From NCBI GenBank assembly GCA_019414665.1, contig DXLO01000012.1:8140-72139 (forward strand): a stretch of 64,000 bases of DNA, given 5' to 3'. The position numbers and the translations under genes are program-made. Source of the DNA: Bacteroides sp. (lineage in GTDB: Bacteria > Bacteroidota > Bacteroidia > Bacteroidales > Bacteroidaceae). Positions 23,665 through 32,251 of the stretch are shown here, one piece after another. The notes beneath the pieces were generated by a model. The model ran no database searches, was not told the origin of the DNA, and saw only the letters and a program-made list of their open reading frames with translations. Positions within the stretch are counted from its first letter, which is position 1, and each line of letters starts with the position of its first letter.

Positions 23665-23692
23665 TATCATGAAAACAGTATTCAATGGTATT

Positions 23693-26581
23693 ATGAAAAA
23701 CAAATGGACCAAACTGGCGGCTTTAGCAATAGCTGCCCTGTGGAGTGGACCAACCGTGCAGGCACAAGCTCCGCACCCCGAACGTATCTATTTATCGGGA
23801 ACCGGTATTGACAACACCAAGACTTGGGAGTTCTTTTGTTCGGGAGGACAAAACAGTGGGAAATGGAAAAAGATCGAAGTACCCTGCAACTGGGAACTGC
23901 AAGGATTCGGAGAATATACTTACGGTCGTTGGTATACTATAAAAGGTGAAAGGCCAAGCGACGAAACGGGTATTTACCGATATAAATTTGAATCTCCGGC
24001 AACAACTCCCGGTGAGCGGATAAAAATATTCTTTGACGGAGTGATGACCGACACGGAAGTTTTCATCAATGGAAAACCCGCAGGCGAAATGCACCAGGGA
24101 GGATTCTACCGCTTCAGTTATGATATCACCGATTTATTGAAGCCCGGCAAAAAGAACCTGCTTGAAGTAAAGATAGCCAAAGAATCAGCCAACAAATCCA
24201 TCAATGCAGCCGAACGTAAAGCCGACTGGTGGCTGTATGGTGGTATTTACAGACCCGTATGGCTGGAAGTTGTCCCGGCAGTCCACATGCGACATTTTGT
24301 TCTGAACGCCGATCAGCATGGAAAATTGCAAGCGGCAATAGAAATGGAAGGGGATGCCAAAGGATATGAATTGTCTGTTTCCGTCCGTTCATTAAAGGAT
24401 GGAAAAGAAATGTACACTCAAGGACACAAACCTACCGTTTCTCATCAGATTAAGGATTCGAACAAGGAACAGTTGGTGGAAGGAAACTGGATGAATATCC
24501 AGCCTTGGTCTACAGAGGACCCCAATCTGTACGTAGCCAGACTGGAACTGAAAGACCCCGAAGGGAAAACGGTGCAAAGCCGTGAAACGCGGATAGGTTT
24601 CCGCACCATTGAGTTCTTTCCACAAGACGGAGTTTATCTGAATGGAACCAAACTAGTGGTGAAAGGTGTCAACCGCCATTCTTTTTCCGTGGATGGAGGT
24701 CGTGCTACCAGTGCGGCTATGAGCCGTCAGGATGCCTTGCTGGTAAAAGAAATGAATATGAATGCGGTCCGTTCACATTATCCGCCTGATGAACATTTCC
24801 TGGATATGTGTGATTCATTAGGAATTGTCTATATGGACGAACTGGCAGGATGGCAAAACGGATACGATTCAAAAGTAGGTCCTAAGTTAGTCAAAGAAAT
24901 GATAGAACGCGATGTGAATCATCCTTCCATCATTATTTGGAGTAATGGCAACGAAGGAGGATGGAATTATAATCTGGATCCTTTATTCGCCAAATACGAT
25001 AAATTACAGAAACGCCACATGGTACACCCTTGGGCCGATTTCAATGATCTGGACACCCACCATTATCCCACTTATCTGACCGGAGTGGCACGTTTTACCA
25101 ACGGCTATAAAGTATTTATGCCTACCGAATTCATGCATGCCATGTACGATCAGGGAGGTGGTGCCGGACTGCGTGACTTTTGGGATCGTTGGTGCACGAA
25201 CCCCATGTTTGCCGGAGGCTTTATCTGGGTATTCTGTGACGAAGCCCCCAAACGTTCTGATAAAGGAGGCATATTGGATTCTGATAAATCCAATGCTCCT
25301 GACGGGGTAGTTGGTCCGCGTAGAGAAAAAGAAGGAAGTTACTATGCTATCCGCGCACAATGGTCGCCCATCCAGTTAAAACCCCTGCTGATTACCGACC
25401 ACTTTGACGGCAGCTTCCTGGTTACTAATGAATATACGTATACTAACCTGGACAAATGTCGCATGACTTACAAAATACGTACTTGCGAAACACCTTTGAA
25501 AAATGCCATGGAAAGCGGTAAAGTTATCGCAGAAGGCCATGTACAACTGCCAGCCATCGCACCGGGTGAAACCGGAAAAGCCCGCTTCACTCTTCCTGCT
25601 TCTTTCCGGGAAGGTGATGTACTGGAGTTAGAGGCATTTGACAAAGAGGGAAAAAGTATCTGTAACTGGACCTATCCTATCCGGCTGGCCAAACAATACT
25701 TTGACCATAAAATGGCACAGACTCCGATGACCCTGGAAGCGGTACAACCGGCAACCGCCACTCAAACCGCTACCTCCATCGAACTGAAAAGCGACCGTGT
25801 AACCGTCACTTTTGATCCGGCTACCGGCATGATCAGCCGTATCATATCAGGAGGAACAGAAGTTCCATTCAAAGACGGTCCTGTGGCAGTGGGCATGAAA
25901 ATGCGCTACGAGCCAACATTGAGTTATGTCCGCAACAGCAACGAGGGGGCTGTTTACTGTGCCAAATACAAAGGTGCCGCCGACTCCATCGTATGGCGTC
26001 TTACGGACAAAGGATTACTCTATATGGATGCCATTCTGCTGAATCGGGCTTCCGGCGGAGGTGGATTCGATGATGCTTTCATGGACTCCAAAGTATTCAA
26101 TCTCGGTCTGACTTTCTCTTATCCTGAAAAGAATTGCTCCGGCATGAAATGGATGGGCCGCGGCCCGTACCGTGTCTGGAAAAACCGGATTCCGGGAACG
26201 AACTATGGAGTATGGCACAAAGAGTACAACAATACCATCACCGGAGAAAGTTTTGAGAATCTGGTTTATCCGGAATTCAAAGGATATCATGCCAATATGT
26301 ATTGGGCCACTTTGGAAAGTGACACGACACCGTTCACCGTTTATTCCCGGAATGACGGTATCTTCTTCCATGTGTTCACTCCCGAAGAACCGAAAGGACG
26401 CGTAAAAGACACCATGCCCAAATTCCCCGAAGGGGATATATCCTTCCTGCTGGACATCCCGGCTATTTGCTCCTTTAAACCCATCGAGCAACAAGGGCCG
26501 AACAGCCAGCCGGGTAATATCCGTATCAAATCGGGGGATGAAGGGTTACATCTGAATTTGATGTTTGATTTCCGACAATAA
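23693..26581 (+). CDS. GH2 beta-galactosidase-like enzyme
   Basis: A secreted GH2 enzyme of about 962 residues. I start it at MKNKWTKL (23693); the frame opens at 23669, but a promoter -7 box at 23657-23664 would put that ATG at or before the transcript start. Signal peptide ending TVQAQ. Order: jelly-roll sugar-binding domain (EVPCNWELQGFGEYTYGRW, GIYRYKF), Ig-like domain, TIM barrel with acid/base Glu in WSNGNEGG (about 422) and nucleophile Glu in MPTEFMHAM (about 479), then a LacZ-type C-terminal beta-sandwich with MGRGPYRVWKNR. By family it cleaves beta-galactosides, and pectic galactan side chains suit the GH28 neighbours. A GH28 gene follows after 41 bp. Confidence 0.93.
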   Translation: MKNKWTKLAALAIAALWSGPTVQAQAPHPERIYLSGTGIDNTKTWEFFCSGGQNSGKWKKIEVPCNWELQGFGEYTYGRWYTIKGERPSDETGIYRYKFESPATTPGERIKIFFDGVMTDTEVFINGKPAGEMHQGGFYRFSYDITDLLKPGKKNLLEVKIAKESANKSINAAERKADWWLYGGIYRPVWLEVVPAVHMRHFVLNADQHGKLQAAIEMEGDAKGYELSVSVRSLKDGKEMYTQGHKPTVSHQIKDSNKEQLVEGNWMNIQPWSTEDPNLYVARLELKDPEGKTVQSRETRIGFRTIEFFPQDGVYLNGTKLVVKGVNRHSFSVDGGRATSAAMSRQDALLVKEMNMNAVRSHYPPDEHFLDMCDSLGIVYMDELAGWQNGYDSKVGPKLVKEMIERDVNHPSIIIWSNGNEGGWNYNLDPLFAKYDKLQKRHMVHPWADFNDLDTHHYPTYLTGVARFTNGYKVFMPTEFMHAMYDQGGGAGLRDFWDRWCTNPMFAGGFIWVFCDEAPKRSDKGGILDSDKSNAPDGVVGPRREKEGSYYAIRAQWSPIQLKPLLITDHFDGSFLVTNEYTYTNLDKCRMTYKIRTCETPLKNAMESGKVIAEGHVQLPAIAPGETGKARFTLPASFREGDVLELEAFDKEGKSICNWTYPIRLAKQYFDHKMAQTPMTLEAVQPATATQTATSIELKSDRVTVTFDPATGMISRIISGGTEVPFKDGPVAVGMKMRYEPTLSYVRNSNEGAVYCAKYKGAADSIVWRLTDKGLLYMDAILLNRASGGGGFDDAFMDSKVFNLGLTFSYPEKNCSGMKWMGRGPYRVWKNRIPGTNYGVWHKEYNNTITGESFENLVYPEFKGYHANMYWATLESDTTPFTVYSRNDGIFFHVFTPEEPKGRVKDTMPKFPEGDISFLLDIPAICSFKPIEQQGPNSQPGNIRIKSGDEGLHLNLMFDFRQ

Positions 26582-26622
26582 ACAAGTGAATCGTAGTTAG
26601 TGATTAATTTAATAGCAAAATC

Positions 26623-27927
26623 ATGAAATTAATAACTTTTGTATGTGCCGCCTTTCTATGCCTTCCGTCTTTGGCACAAGAAAAATTTCCGGACGGCACA
26701 CCTGTATCCGATTGGTTTAAGGACAGTAAGATAATAGATATAAACACATTAGGCAAGAAATACATTCTGACAGATTACGGTGTCATCAATGACAGCACCC
26801 TGTTACAAACAGAGAAAATCCAATCTGCCATTGATGCTGCCGCACAAAATGGTGGCGGAGTTATCGTCATTCCCAAAGGAACCTATTTAAGCGGAGCGCT
26901 GTTCTTCAAACCCCAAACACACCTGCATCTGGAGGAAGGAGCTGTGTTGAAGGGAAGTGATGATATCAGCAACTTCCCCATCATAGATACCCGAATGGAA
27001 GGGCAAAGCTTGAAATATTTCGCGGCGTTGGTCAATGCCGACAAAGTGGACGGTTTTACGTTATCCGGAAAAGGCACGATTGACGGTAACGGATTAAGAT
27101 ACTGGAAATCATTCTGGCTTCGTCGAAAAGTCAATCCCCAATGTACCAATATGGATGAATTACGTCCCCGGCTGGTTCATATCTCCCATAGCAATAACGT
27201 CCAACTCTCAGGAGTACGCCTCATCAACTCTCCCTTTTGGACTACCCATCTTTATAAATGCAATCACATAAAATTACTGAACCTCTATATTTTCTCACCG
27301 GAGAAACCGGTAAAGGCTCCAAGTACGGATGCCATTGATATTGATGTATGCAGCAATGTACTGGTGAAGAACTGCTATATGTCTGTCAATGATGACGCCA
27401 TAGCCTTAAAAGGCGGCAAAGGTCCCTGGGCAGACCAAGACCCGAACAATGGAGGAAATTCCAACATCATCATCGAAGATTGTACCTACGGCTTCTGCCA
27501 CGGCGCCCTCACTTGTGGAAGCGAATCCATCCACAATCGCAATATTATCTTGCGACGCATCCACATCACCAATGCCAATCGTTTGTTATGGTTAAAAATG
27601 CGGCCGGACACTCCTCAACAATATGAGTATATTCTGGTGGAGGATATCACCGGAGATGCAGACCATTTTCTGTATATCAAGCCTTGGACACAATTCTTTG
27701 ACCTGAAAGACAGAAAAGACATTCCCGTTTCTTACTCAAACCATGTGACAATGAGAAACATTGATTTTAAATGCGATAATTTCTTCAGCGTAGAAAAGTC
27801 TGATCAATATCAACTTACTAACTTTACATTCGAAAACCTGAACATTAAAGCTAAAAACGGGGAATGCGACAAAGAAATGATTGACAATTTCATTTGGAAA
27901 AAGGTAAGTATAAATAATATAAAATAA
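26623..27927 (+). CDS. GH28 polygalacturonase-like enzyme
   Basis: A 434-residue secreted GH28 beta-helix enzyme; signal peptide ends LPSLAQ (19). Core motifs: PSTDAIDID (near 233), VNDDAIALKGGKG (Asp pair near 256) and GFCHGALTCGSE (His near 292). The fourth motif, normally R-I-K, reads LLWLKMRPD, keeping the Lys but not the Arg; this variant occurs in GH28 enzymes acting on rhamnogalacturonan or xylogalacturonan, so the substrate may not be plain polygalacturonan (inference). It lies 41 bp after the GH2 gene and is probably in its operon; a strong terminator follows at 27970. Confidence 0.92.
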   Translation: MKLITFVCAAFLCLPSLAQEKFPDGTPVSDWFKDSKIIDINTLGKKYILTDYGVINDSTLLQTEKIQSAIDAAAQNGGGVIVIPKGTYLSGALFFKPQTHLHLEEGAVLKGSDDISNFPIIDTRMEGQSLKYFAALVNADKVDGFTLSGKGTIDGNGLRYWKSFWLRRKVNPQCTNMDELRPRLVHISHSNNVQLSGVRLINSPFWTTHLYKCNHIKLLNLYIFSPEKPVKAPSTDAIDIDVCSNVLVKNCYMSVNDDAIALKGGKGPWADQDPNNGGNSNIIIEDCTYGFCHGALTCGSESIHNRNIILRRIHITNANRLLWLKMRPDTPQQYEYILVEDITGDADHFLYIKPWTQFFDLKDRKDIPVSYSNHVTMRNIDFKCDNFFSVEKSDQYQLTNFTFENLNIKAKNGECDKEMIDNFIWKKVSINNIK

Positions 27928-27969
27928 GATCAGCAGTTGAATAAATCAAATTCAACAATATCTAATCAC

Positions 27970-28010
27970 GAGCCACGGCTGGCACTATCCAAACGTGGCT
28001 CCTGTTTTTT
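27970..28010 (+). terminator. Rho-independent terminator after GH2-GH28
   Basis: Perfect 8-bp stem GAGCCACG / CGTGGCTC (27970-27977, 27994-28001) followed by CTGTTTTTT. Ends the plus-strand operon before the convergent minus-strand gene at 28079. Confidence 0.8.
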
Positions 28011-28078
28011 CAACATGAAATTCACAAGATCCCGGTGTATTCCACATATATCCGGCATTCGTTTCTTTACTTAATAGT

Positions 28079-28642
28079 TCAATAACTCTTCCAGGCATCA
28101 GCCTCTTTGGCATTACGGGCTTTTGCACGCATTTTCTTACTGAAAATGATTCCCAGCAGCTTATCGGCATCAAACGTAGCACTGATACCCGCCCCCACCA
28201 TCAAAGCGCTAGGAGTAAATTTGCCTGCCGGCGCAGGTTCCAAACGAGGATCATAGCCTGCCAACAACTCTTTGTTGATAGGAATCTCTACATAAATTTG
28301 TTCCTCTTCCGGAGTTTCAAACGGTCCGTACGGCAATAACCTGATATACCCTCTACCATCTATTGTATCCATTTGAGAGATATAATAACGAGGAAGTTCC
28401 GTTTCAAACTTCATGTTTTTTTTAGGGAAGGGAGTTGATTTCATTTTCCACTTTTCGGGATTGAACAATCTGTCAATCTCTTTCTGTGTTTCATCATCTA
28501 TCACAATTTCTACTTGACCGCTCAATAGTTGCTGCAAACGCAAAGAGTCCTGTTTGGTCAACTGCTTGGTCTCATTCGTTCTCTGGGCAAATGACAACAC
28601 CGAGAAACAAAGACATAACAAAAGGAAGAATATACGTTTCAT
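28079..28642 (-). CDS. Secreted protein of unknown function (DUF4858-like)
   Basis: A 187-residue exported protein with a signal peptide (MKRIFFLLLCLCFSVLSFAQ). I associate it with DUF4858, a Bacteroidales-specific group, from memory. It has a charged middle region (QVEIVIDDETQKEIDRLFNP), a conserved-looking EEEQIYVEIPINKELLAGYD and a C-terminal KMRAKARNAKEADAWKSY. No catalytic motif is evident. It has its own promoter (-7 TACTTTTG, minus strand 28684-28677) and lies 89 bp downstream of murF-alr. Function not known. Confidence 0.7.
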   Translation of the reverse strand: MKRIFFLLLCLCFSVLSFAQRTNETKQLTKQDSLRLQQLLSGQVEIVIDDETQKEIDRLFNPEKWKMKSTPFPKKNMKFETELPRYYISQMDTIDGRGYIRLLPYGPFETPEEEQIYVEIPINKELLAGYDPRLEPAPAGKFTPSALMVGAGISATFDADKLLGIIFSKKMRAKARNAKEADAWKSY

Positions 28643-28676
28643 AGCTATCTATTTTTAGTAACTTCCTAAAGATACG

Positions 28677-28684
28677 CAAAAGTA
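28677..28684 (-). promoter_or_regulatory. -7 element of the DUF4858-like gene
   Basis: TACTTTTG on the minus strand, 34 bp upstream of the ATG. A CTTG 18 bp further upstream could be the -33 element. Confidence 0.45.
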
Positions 28685-28731
28685 ACGTATGTTCATCCTT
28701 TTCAAGTCTTTTTCTTTCGTTCTTTTTTTCG

Positions 28732-31197
28732 TTAATTCTGGTAATAAACTCGTTTTACCCTATTAGACACACTGGTCAAGATCTCGTATGGAATAGTTTC
28801 CAGAATCTCTGACAGGACAGTGACCGGTAAATCATCTCCAAAAATGATAGCTTTATCCCCTTCCTTACAATCAATATCCGTCACATCAATCATGCATACA
28901 TCCATACAGATATTACCCACGTATGGCGCTTTCTGCCCATTCACCAAACAGTAGGCATGTCCATTTCCCAAACGTCGGTTCAGCCCGTCGGCATAGCCGA
29001 TAGGAATAGCGGCAATGCGGGAATCCCTTTCCAAATGTCCTTTACGACTATACCCCACTGTTTCCTCCTTAGGAACCTCATGAATCTGAAGAATAGTGGT
29101 TTTTAATGTACTTACATTATGGATGATCTGATTGGTAAACGGATCAATTCCATAAAGACCGATTCCCAAACGCACCATATCGAACTGAGCACCCGGATAA
29201 CGTTCTATCCCGGCTGTATTACAGATATGACGCAATATCTTATGCTGAAAAGCCTCCTGCAAACATTCAGAAGCAGCTTCAAACATTTCTATCTGTCTGC
29301 GCGTAAACGAATCAAACTGAGCCCCGTCACTGCCTACCAAATGGGAGAATACAGAACGTGGAATAACAGCTGTCTGTTTCTTCAGACGGTCTATCAGTTC
29401 CGGAATCTCTTCGGGTGCAAAACCCAAACGGTGCATTCCCGTATCCAATTTAATATGAATGGGGAAATTCGTTACCCCTTCTTTTTCGGCAGCTTTAATC
29501 AGTTCATTCAATAAATGGAAACTGTAAACCTCGGGTTCCAATTTATAATCAAACATGGTCTTGAATGCTGTCAACTCAGGATTCATAATCATAATGGAAC
29601 AGGTAATTCCCGCTTTCCTCAGATCCGAACCTTCATCAGCTACAGCTACCGCCAAGTAATCCACACGATGATCTTGCAGTGTCTTAGCTATCTCGTATGA
29701 ACCGGCACCGTATGCAGAAGCCTTCACCATACATACCATTTTTGTTTCCGGTTTCAGTTTGCTGCGATAATAATTCAAGTTATCAACCAAATCATTCAAA
29801 TTGATCTCCAAAATGGTTTCATGCACTTTCAGTTCCAAACGATCTGAAATCCGGTCAAAATGAAAAGCCCGCGAACCTTTTACCAAAATCACCTCATTAC
29901 GCAGCCCAGCCAGCAAATCCGACTCCAACAGTTCTTCTGTAGTACGGAAAAAATACTTTTCTATCTCAAAACGGGCAGCAGCAGTCCGAATTTCCTCTCC
30001 TACCCCGATAATCTTCTCTACTCCCCGGCTATGTACCAATTCGGCTACCTGACGATAAAGCAGTTTGCTGCTCTGTCCTGTTTCAAGCATATCCGAGAGG
30101 ATAAGTGTCCGTTTTTTTCCTTTATCATCAGAACGACGCGACATAAAGTCAAGAGCAATATCCAAAGAAGCCAAATCCGAATTATAACTATCATTGATCA
30201 ACACACAGCCATTCTTGCCCTCTTTTACCTCCAGACGCATAGCAATCTGTTCCAAACGCGCCATGCGCTCGGTTATTTGTTCAGGGGAAACCATCATATA
30301 CAAAGCCACAGCCAGACAATGCAGCGAATTCTCAATAGAAGCGTCATCTATAAAAGGAATACTAAATTCATTCGGCATCCCCAGATAACGGTATTTAATA
30401 GTGGTAACATGTTCTCCTTTTTGAATAGACTCAATAAACAACGGACGTTCATTGTCCTTTTTCGACCAAGCAATCTCACGCGAGGTAAAAAGAGATTTTG
30501 CCACACACGAACTGATCAGTTCGTTATCGCCATCATAAATGATGACGTCACAGTCTTTGAACAAAGTAAGCTTCTCCATACATTTATCCTGTAAAGAGAA
30601 AAAGTTCTCTTGGTGCGCACCACCAATATTAGTCAAAATCCCTACAGTAGGTTTAATGATAGTCTGCAACGCCTCCATTTCCCCCATTTCGGAAATACCC
30701 GCTTCAAAAATAGCCAACTCAGTGCGTTCATTCATCAACCATACCGAAAGTGGCACACCTATCTGTGAATTATAGCTACGTGGCGAACGGGTTACCACAC
30801 GGTCCGGGCTCAGCAATTGATACAACCATTCCTTCACAATGGTTTTTCCATTGCTGCCTGTAATTCCTATAACCGGAATCTGAAACTGCTCCCGATGCTT
30901 TTCCGCCAATTTCTGTAATCCTTTCAGAGGATTGGCCAACTGCAGGAAATTCGCATCTTGAAAAGATTTCATATCAGCCGGCAATTCGCCCACTACAAAA
31001 TTACGGACTCCACGTTCATACAATTCCGGAAGATATTTATGCCCGTCATTCCGTTTGGTTTTTAAAGCAAAAAATAATGTTTCTTCCGGAAAGCACAATG
31101 AACGGCTATCAGTTAAAATCCAATCAATCTGTGCACTACGGTCCCCAAACCGCTTTGCTCCCAGAACTTTTTCTATATTTTCAATCGAGCTTGACAT
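28732..31197 (-). CDS. murF-alr: Bifunctional UDP-MurNAc-tripeptide:D-Ala-D-Ala ligase / alanine racemase (MurF-Alr)
   Basis: An 821-residue fusion of two consecutive cell-wall steps. Residues 1-440 are MurF: ATP loop GITGSNGKT (111-119), then FEAGISEMGEME and INDSYNSD. Residues about 460-821 are alanine racemase: MVCMVKASAYGAG with the PLP lysine near 490, HIKLDTGMHRLGF, and the C-terminal VGNICMDVCMIDVT. Alr makes D-Ala, whose dimer MurF attaches to the UDP-linked muropeptide, so the fusion joins supply and use. Such fusions are standard in Bacteroidales. The start overlaps the GSCFA gene by 25 bp, so the two are coupled; the shared promoter is near 32190. Confidence 0.96.
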   Translation of the reverse strand: MSSSIENIEKVLGAKRFGDRSAQIDWILTDSRSLCFPEETLFFALKTKRNDGHKYLPELYERGVRNFVVGELPADMKSFQDANFLQLANPLKGLQKLAEKHREQFQIPVIGITGSNGKTIVKEWLYQLLSPDRVVTRSPRSYNSQIGVPLSVWLMNERTELAIFEAGISEMGEMEALQTIIKPTVGILTNIGGAHQENFFSLQDKCMEKLTLFKDCDVIIYDGDNELISSCVAKSLFTSREIAWSKKDNERPLFIESIQKGEHVTTIKYRYLGMPNEFSIPFIDDASIENSLHCLAVALYMMVSPEQITERMARLEQIAMRLEVKEGKNGCVLINDSYNSDLASLDIALDFMSRRSDDKGKKRTLILSDMLETGQSSKLLYRQVAELVHSRGVEKIIGVGEEIRTAAARFEIEKYFFRTTEELLESDLLAGLRNEVILVKGSRAFHFDRISDRLELKVHETILEINLNDLVDNLNYYRSKLKPETKMVCMVKASAYGAGSYEIAKTLQDHRVDYLAVAVADEGSDLRKAGITCSIMIMNPELTAFKTMFDYKLEPEVYSFHLLNELIKAAEKEGVTNFPIHIKLDTGMHRLGFAPEEIPELIDRLKKQTAVIPRSVFSHLVGSDGAQFDSFTRRQIEMFEAASECLQEAFQHKILRHICNTAGIERYPGAQFDMVRLGIGLYGIDPFTNQIIHNVSTLKTTILQIHEVPKEETVGYSRKGHLERDSRIAAIPIGYADGLNRRLGNGHAYCLVNGQKAPYVGNICMDVCMIDVTDIDCKEGDKAIIFGDDLPVTVLSEILETIPYEILTSVSNRVKRVYYQN

Positions 31198-32159
31198 TGT
31201 TCTAATTCTTTTTGAAGGTCAAAATACGGGAACTTTTCTTTAAGTCGCTCTATCTTTAACACTATTTGAGTTAAAAATTTGCGATATGTTTCAGATTGGG
31301 CATTAAACGGTTTGTGAGCTAAAGCCTTCCGGATATCCTCCCACTCTTTCATTATTCTATCCGTTTCTTTACTAAAATAACATTCTGTAAAACATTCCCA
31401 TAAATAAGATACAGCAACAGGAGAAGGATGCAACATGTCATCTGCATAAAAACGATAATCACGAAGTTCATCCATCATGATTTCATAAGAAGGGAAATAG
31501 TAACAATCAGACCAGCGGCGGCATAATTCATCCACCGCAAGAAGCAAAGTGGACTTACTTATCTGATTACCATGCATACCATCTTTGCTATGCCGTATGG
31601 GGCTGACAGTGAAAAGTATCTTCAAGAACGGATTTACTTTTCTCAATTCCACCAACACACATTCCCATTCAGTGACAATTTCCTCTACCGTAAGAAGTTG
31701 TCGGGTAAAAAGGCTGTCGGGCTGTTTGTGGCAATTTCCTACCACCATGGTCCTTTCCTTCAGCCAATAAGCAAATGCAGTCCCCCAAGTAATAACCAGC
31801 CAATCAAGCTGAGGAAGTCCGGCTGAAGCCTGTTCCAGCCGCGTATTTATAGAAGACAAACAAGATGCTGCCGTAGAGGCTGAAAAAGCGCTATGATGCA
31901 TCCAACTGTGCCAACAGCCTCCGGCATAGAACAAATCCTCCTCCGTATATGTTTGATGGGATAGAATTTGCCAAAGAGCTTCCACTATGGATAAAGGATT
32001 ATAGAGGATTCCAAAAGGATTTACATCACAACGGAACTTATTTGCCAACAACAAATTTCCGATGTTTTCTGCAAAACAAGAGCCAAATAGCATGATTCGG
32101 TCCGAATGCCGGATTTCTGTTTCCCTTTTAGGTAATTCTACTTGCGTTCTGAAATTCAT
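31173..32159 (-). CDS. GSCFA-domain protein
   Basis: A 328-residue protein of the GSCFA family, named after the motif seen here as FGSCFAENIGNLL (near 24-36); the family is SGNH-hydrolase-like. Other conserved parts are CDVNPFGILYNPLSI, WLVITWGTAFAYWL, TVSPIRHSKDGMHGNQ and ADDMLHPSPVAVSYLW (possible catalytic His). I start at MNFRTQVELP (32159): a -7 box (TACATTTG, 32197-32190) overlaps the longer start at 32192, which therefore cannot be in the transcript. It overlaps the start of murF-alr. Precise biochemical role is not known to me. Confidence 0.88.
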   Translation of the reverse strand: MNFRTQVELPKRETEIRHSDRIMLFGSCFAENIGNLLLANKFRCDVNPFGILYNPLSIVEALWQILSHQTYTEEDLFYAGGCWHSWMHHSAFSASTAASCLSSINTRLEQASAGLPQLDWLVITWGTAFAYWLKERTMVVGNCHKQPDSLFTRQLLTVEEIVTEWECVLVELRKVNPFLKILFTVSPIRHSKDGMHGNQISKSTLLLAVDELCRRWSDCYYFPSYEIMMDELRDYRFYADDMLHPSPVAVSYLWECFTECYFSKETDRIMKEWEDIRKALAHKPFNAQSETYRKFLTQIVLKIERLKEKFPYFDLQKELEQCQARLKI

Positions 32160-32189
32160 ACGATAAGGAAAGCTTTTAAAATTTAAGGG

Positions 32190-32227
32190 CAAATGTAATC
32201 ATAATACACATATTTATGCTATTTTTG
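32190..32227. promoter_or_regulatory. Divergent promoters for GSCFA-murF-alr (-) and dxs-trkA-trkH (+)
   Basis: Minus strand -7 box TACATTTG (32197-32190) and plus strand -7 box TATTTTTG (32220-32227) lie 22 bp apart. Each overlaps or follows the longest possible start codon of its gene and so favours the shorter starts (32159 and 32252). Good -33 elements are not obvious. Confidence 0.55.
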
Positions 32228-32251
32228 CACGATATTTATCATATCATAGGA

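Noticed and set aside
23669..23692. Upstream ATG as the GH2 start
   Set aside because: A -7 box at 23657-23664 puts transcription at about 23671, so the next ATG (23693), followed by a good signal peptide, is preferred.
32216..32251. Longer dxs start at 32216
   Set aside because: It lies before the -7 box at 32220-32227 and would not be in the mRNA; MEQDNLYN at 32252 is a normal Dxs N-terminus.
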